From assembly GCA_017998555.1 (NCBI GenBank), contig JAGOCU010000094.1, positions 1 through 7,781 on the forward strand: 7,781 bases of DNA, read 5' to 3'. The notes below the pieces were generated by a model. That model searched no databases and was not told the DNA's origin. It saw only the letters and a list, made by a program, of their open reading frames with translations. This stretch comes from Thermoflexales bacterium (GTDB taxonomy: Bacteria; Chloroflexota; Anaerolineae; J036; Brachytrichaceae). A program made the translations under genes and the position numbers. Shown here piece after piece: positions 5,626 through 7,781 of the stretch; positions within the stretch are counted from its first letter, which is position 1; each line of letters opens with the position of its first letter.

Positions 5626-7491
5626 TCACCCGGCCGCGTCCGGCGCCGGTCCGGTGTCTGCCGGGGGGGCTTCGCGGGCAAGCTGCGCGACGACACAGCG
5701 GATTGCGCCGTAGTCGATGGCGTCGGGCAGCTCGGCCTTTACGGGCGCGAGGCGATCCGACGAGCCCACTTTCGCAATCGCCGCCCTGATCAGCAATTCC
5801 TGTTCCTCGGGCACCAGCGTGCGCAGCTCAAGCGCGCCGGCGCCGACGAGCTGGGCGGCGTGATGGTAGATCGTCGATGGCGTGAGTCCGCGCTGCGCGG
5901 CCACCTCGCGCAGCGACAGCCCATCCGCAAAGAGCTTGCCCGTCTCGGCGACGGTGTCGGCCTTGGCGGCGCCTGGGCTGGGAGCCGGTCGCGTCGCAAC
6001 GCTGCCGTGAATATCCGGATGAGGCTCGCCCCGCGCAACGCGAATATGAAAGTCGCAGCACGGCTTCGAGGTAATCTCACTGGTGTCGCCAAAGTGCTCG
6101 ATCAGCATTTGCTGGCGGCAGCGCGTGGTCGTTTCGGCGAACAAGATCATCTTTGCGAGCTGAGCGCGCTTATGGGCCCGCCGCTCGGTCACATCCGCCT
6201 GCGTTTGGCGGAGCATCTCATCCGTCAACTCGCCGACCGCGAATGTGGTGCCCGTTCCCGACCGGTCCATTCTGGTCAAGGTGCCGGCCCGCTCGAGCTG
6301 CGCCAGACCCACCCGCAACTTGACTTCGAACATGCGGGTTGCCGCCAGCAACTCATCCACCGATACGGTCGCGACACCATCCCGGGCCCGGCTGGCGATC
6401 GCCTTTCGGAGGAAGATCAGCTCGTTCTGCGAGGGCGCATCGTTTTCGATAAACCACTCCTGCAGATTGCGATCCTGGGGCGCGTAAAGCAGCATGCACT
6501 GGGCAAGCTTGCCGTCGCGGCCGGCCCGACCGGCTTCCTGATAGTAGGCTTCCAGCGAGCCCGGAATACTGAAGTGCGCGACAAATCGAACATCGGGGCG
6601 GTCGACGCCCATTCCGAAGGCGTTCGTGGCGATCATGACCGCATTGGGGGTGTTGAGATACGCGTCCTGCATCACGCTGCGCTGGCTCTTCTCCATCCCG
6701 CCGTGGTAGATAAACGAGGGTACTTTGAGCTCCGTTTCCAGCGTGGCGTTCAGTTCTTCCGCGTCGCGGCGGGTGCCAACATAGATGATGCCGGCGCCTT
6801 TGACCGCGCCCAGCACTTTTCTGACGACACCAATCTTGGATCGCAGATCCGGCGTCAACCGCGCGTGAAAAACCAGGTTTGGACGCTGAAAACCGGTGAC
6901 AACGCGTTCGGCGGCGGGCAGACGCAATTGGTCCAGGATGTCGTCCTGCACTTCGGGCGTCGCCGTCGCCGTGAGCGCCAGGGTGGTCGGCCCTTCCAGC
7001 ATGTCGCGGGCCTGTCCCAGCGCCAGGTAGTCCGGCCGAAAATCGTGACCCCACTGCGAGATGCAATGCGCTTCGTCGATGGCCAGCAATGAGATCTTGG
7101 TGCGTTTTAGCGCGCCGACAAAAGCCGGGCTGCGCAAACGCTCGGGGGCAATATAGACCAACTTGAAACGACCCGCCGCCATGCCCTGGATGCGTCGATT
7201 CTGTTCCTCACTCGAAAGCGCGCTGTTGATGAAAGTGGATGGAATATTGCGCCGGGCCAACGCGTCAACTTGATCCTTCATGAGCGCGATCAGCGGCGAG
7301 ATGACCAACGTTGTGCCGGGCAGGGAGACTGCGGCAAACTGGAAAATCAGGCTTTTGCCCGAGCCGGTTGGCATGACGACCAACGCGTGACGCCCATTGA
7401 GCGCGTGCGTAATGGCCTCGACCTGACCGGCGCGAAAGCCAGCCAGGCCGAAGGATTGCTCAAGGAGTGCGATGTCTGGGACGAGGGTCAT
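5626..7491 (-). CDS. recQ: ATP-dependent DNA helicase RecQ, with HTH_40-like C-terminal domain
   Basis: This 621-residue superfamily 2 helicase unwinds DNA 3' to 5' in recombination and fork repair. Core motifs are FRAGQ (19-23, motif 0), Walker A MPTGSGKS (40-47), DEAH (139-142), the RecQ-specific aromatic-rich loop CISQWGHDFRPDY (143-155), TATAT (174-178), TNAFGMGVDRPDVR (289-302) and QEAGRAGRDG (318-327). After the core comes a winged-helix-like part (about 374-420), then a helical hairpin with a zinc-site region (RCRQQMLIEHFG at 457-468, KPCCDFH at 476-482). The C-terminal 515-603 has the pattern of a HTH_40 domain (GLSLREVAAQRGLTPSTIYH at 524-543), and no HRDC domain is seen. The canonical zinc quartet is altered, with Lys476 at one Cys position and His482 at another. 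No SD precedes the ATG; TACAAT lies 12 nt upstream. It is divergent from dnaJ and may be cotranscribed with the SDR gene. The family call is very sure. Confidence 0.95.
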   Translation of the reverse strand: MTLVPDIALLEQSFGLAGFRAGQVEAITHALNGRHALVVMPTGSGKSLIFQFAAVSLPGTTLVISPLIALMKDQVDALARRNIPSTFINSALSSEEQNRRIQGMAAGRFKLVYIAPERLRSPAFVGALKRTKISLLAIDEAHCISQWGHDFRPDYLALGQARDMLEGPTTLALTATATPEVQDDILDQLRLPAAERVVTGFQRPNLVFHARLTPDLRSKIGVVRKVLGAVKGAGIIYVGTRRDAEELNATLETELKVPSFIYHGGMEKSQRSVMQDAYLNTPNAVMIATNAFGMGVDRPDVRFVAHFSIPGSLEAYYQEAGRAGRDGKLAQCMLLYAPQDRNLQEWFIENDAPSQNELIFLRKAIASRARDGVATVSVDELLAATRMFEVKLRVGLAQLERAGTLTRMDRSGTGTTFAVGELTDEMLRQTQADVTERRAHKRAQLAKMILFAETTTRCRQQMLIEHFGDTSEITSKPCCDFHIRVARGEPHPDIHGSVATRPAPSPGAAKADTVAETGKLFADGLSLREVAAQRGLTPSTIYHHAAQLVGAGALELRTLVPEEQELLIRAAIAKVGSSDRLAPVKAELPDAIDYGAIRCVVAQLAREAPPADTGPAPDAAG

Positions 7492-7503
7492 ACGAGGTCA
7501 AAG

Positions 7504-7509
7504 ATTGTA
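7504..7509 (-). promoter_or_regulatory. Possible -10 hexamer (TACAAT) of recQ
   Basis: On the minus strand TACAAT ends 12 nt before the recQ ATG, predicting a leader of only about 5 nt. A weak -35 candidate TTGGCG (7534-7529) sits at a long 19-nt spacing. With the dnaJ promoter it forms a compact divergent pair inside the 87-bp gap 7492-7578. Confidence 0.4.
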
Positions 7510-7549
7510 CGTGATTCGACCCGAGATTCGCCAATATGAGGAATCAGGA

Positions 7550-7555
7550 TACAAT
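7550..7555 (+). promoter_or_regulatory. Possible -10 hexamer (TACAAT) of the dnaJ-family gene
   Basis: TACAAT is followed 23 nt later by the ATG, giving a predicted leader of about 17 nt that includes GAGGAG at 7561-7566. A weak -35 candidate TTCGCC (7527-7532) lies at 17-nt spacing and overlaps the recQ -35 candidate. No CIRCE or HAIR heat-shock operator is visible in the intergenic region. Confidence 0.45.
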
Positions 7556-7560
7556 CGTTC

Positions 7561-7566
7561 GAGGAG
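7561..7566 (+). promoter_or_regulatory. Shine-Dalgarno GAGGAG before the dnaJ-family gene
   Basis: GAGGAG is a strong anti-SD match but sits 12 nt before the ATG at 7579, longer than the usual 5-9 nt. No in-frame start codon lies nearer: the only codons in between are GTC, AAA, TCT and AGG in other frames. The ATG is fixed by the J-domain N-terminus. Confidence 0.5.
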
Positions 7567-7578
7567 TCAAATCTAGGC

Positions 7579-7781
7579 ATGCCAGGCAGGGATTACTATC
7601 AAATTCTGGGGATTGAGCGTGACGCTGACGCTGAAGCCGTCAAGAAGGCTTTTCGGCGGCTCGCGCGGCAGCATCACCCCGATGTCAACAAGGGTGACAA
7701 AAACGCGGAGGAGCGATTCAAGGAGCTCAACAACGCCTACGAGACACTCTCGGACCCGGCGAAACGCAAACTGTATGACCA
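7579..7781 (+). CDS. DnaJ/CbpA-family J-domain co-chaperone (N-terminal 67 aa, cut by window edge)
   Basis: The 67 visible residues are a complete J-domain. It begins MPGRDYYQILGIERDADAEA, has the basic helix II VKKAFRRLARQ (21-31), the invariant HPD (33-35) that stimulates DnaK ATPase, and the helix III end AYETLSDPAKRKLYD (53-67). Only an HPDVNKGDKNAEERFKEL-type linker to helix III is seen, of the kind common in zinc-free CbpA-type (class II) proteins. Class I DnaJ cannot be excluded because the Gly/Phe region and any zinc fingers lie beyond the right edge. The protein delivers clients to DnaK in the cytoplasm. No dnaK or grpE is nearby in the window, and no CIRCE element precedes the gene. 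The ATG is supported by its position four residues before DYY. Confidence 0.9.
   Translation, partial: MPGRDYYQILGIERDADAEAVKKAFRRLARQHHPDVNKGDKNAEERFKELNNAYETLSDPAKRKLYD

Noticed and set aside
4704..5696. Longer SDR start at 5696
   Set aside because: The extra 48 residues are Pro/Arg-rich, overlap the end of recQ and lie before a normal SDR N-terminus with an SD at 5562-5565.
5605..7092. Long plus-strand open frame of 495 codons opposite recQ
   Set aside because: It is antisense to a complete RecQ with all helicase motifs. Its translation is Arg/Gly/Ala-rich with no recognisable domain, as expected of GC-rich shadow frames.
7492..7578. CIRCE (TTAGCACTC-N9-GAGTGCTAA) or HspR HAIR heat-shock operator before dnaJ
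   Set aside because: Looked for on both strands and neither inverted repeat is present.
1..7781. CRISPR array, tRNA/rRNA genes, IS ends or att sites
   Set aside because: No regularly spaced direct repeats, cloverleaf sequence, transposase, or paired terminal repeats with target duplications were found. The only strong inverted repeats are the two hairpins near 349-405 and 1948-1990.

Overview
The window is a compact, GC-rich bacterial chromosome segment made almost entirely of housekeeping genes. There are seven complete protein genes and two genes cut by the window edges. No rRNA, tRNA, CRISPR array, transposase, phage gene or toxin-antitoxin pair was seen. The gene families point loosely to Chloroflexota or a similar deep-branching phylum: a PUA-less RlmI-type methyltransferase, an M32 carboxypeptidase, an Asp23-like membrane protein ahead of scpB, a RecQ with a C-terminal HTH_40-like domain, and several genes without a Shine-Dalgarno. 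This assignment is inference only.

Layout. Positions 1-338 (minus) hold the N-terminal part of an rRNA-type SAM methyltransferase. It diverges from an M32 metallocarboxypeptidase at 413-1939 (plus). The 74 bp between their start codons are mostly taken up by a perfect 27-bp inverted repeat with a GAA loop. The carboxypeptidase gene converges on a minus-strand block, and the two are separated by a strong bidirectional terminator hairpin at 1948-1990. The hairpins on either side of the carboxypeptidase gene share the same core sequence.

The minus-strand block, in transcription order, is recQ (7491-5626), a retinol-dehydrogenase-like SDR (5552-4704), a two-TM Asp23/AmaP-like protein (4665-4039), scpB (4036-3383), an RluB/RsuA-type pseudouridine synthase (3386-2676) and cytidylate kinase cmk (2679-1993). 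The last four genes form a tight operon, with a 2-nt gap followed by two ATGA overlaps. It links chromosome segregation, rRNA modification and nucleotide supply. The usual scpB partner scpA is absent, and the Asp23-like gene stands directly upstream of scpB. recQ diverges from a DnaJ-family gene that starts at 7579 and runs off the right edge.

No dramatic new system is visible. The points most worth a second look are the near-gene-filling palindrome between two start codons with -10-like hexamers at its ends, the hairpin core shared around the carboxypeptidase gene, the altered zinc site and rearranged domain order of RecQ, the Asp23-like/scpB pairing, and a recurrent TACAAT element upstream of genes that mostly lack a good Shine-Dalgarno.
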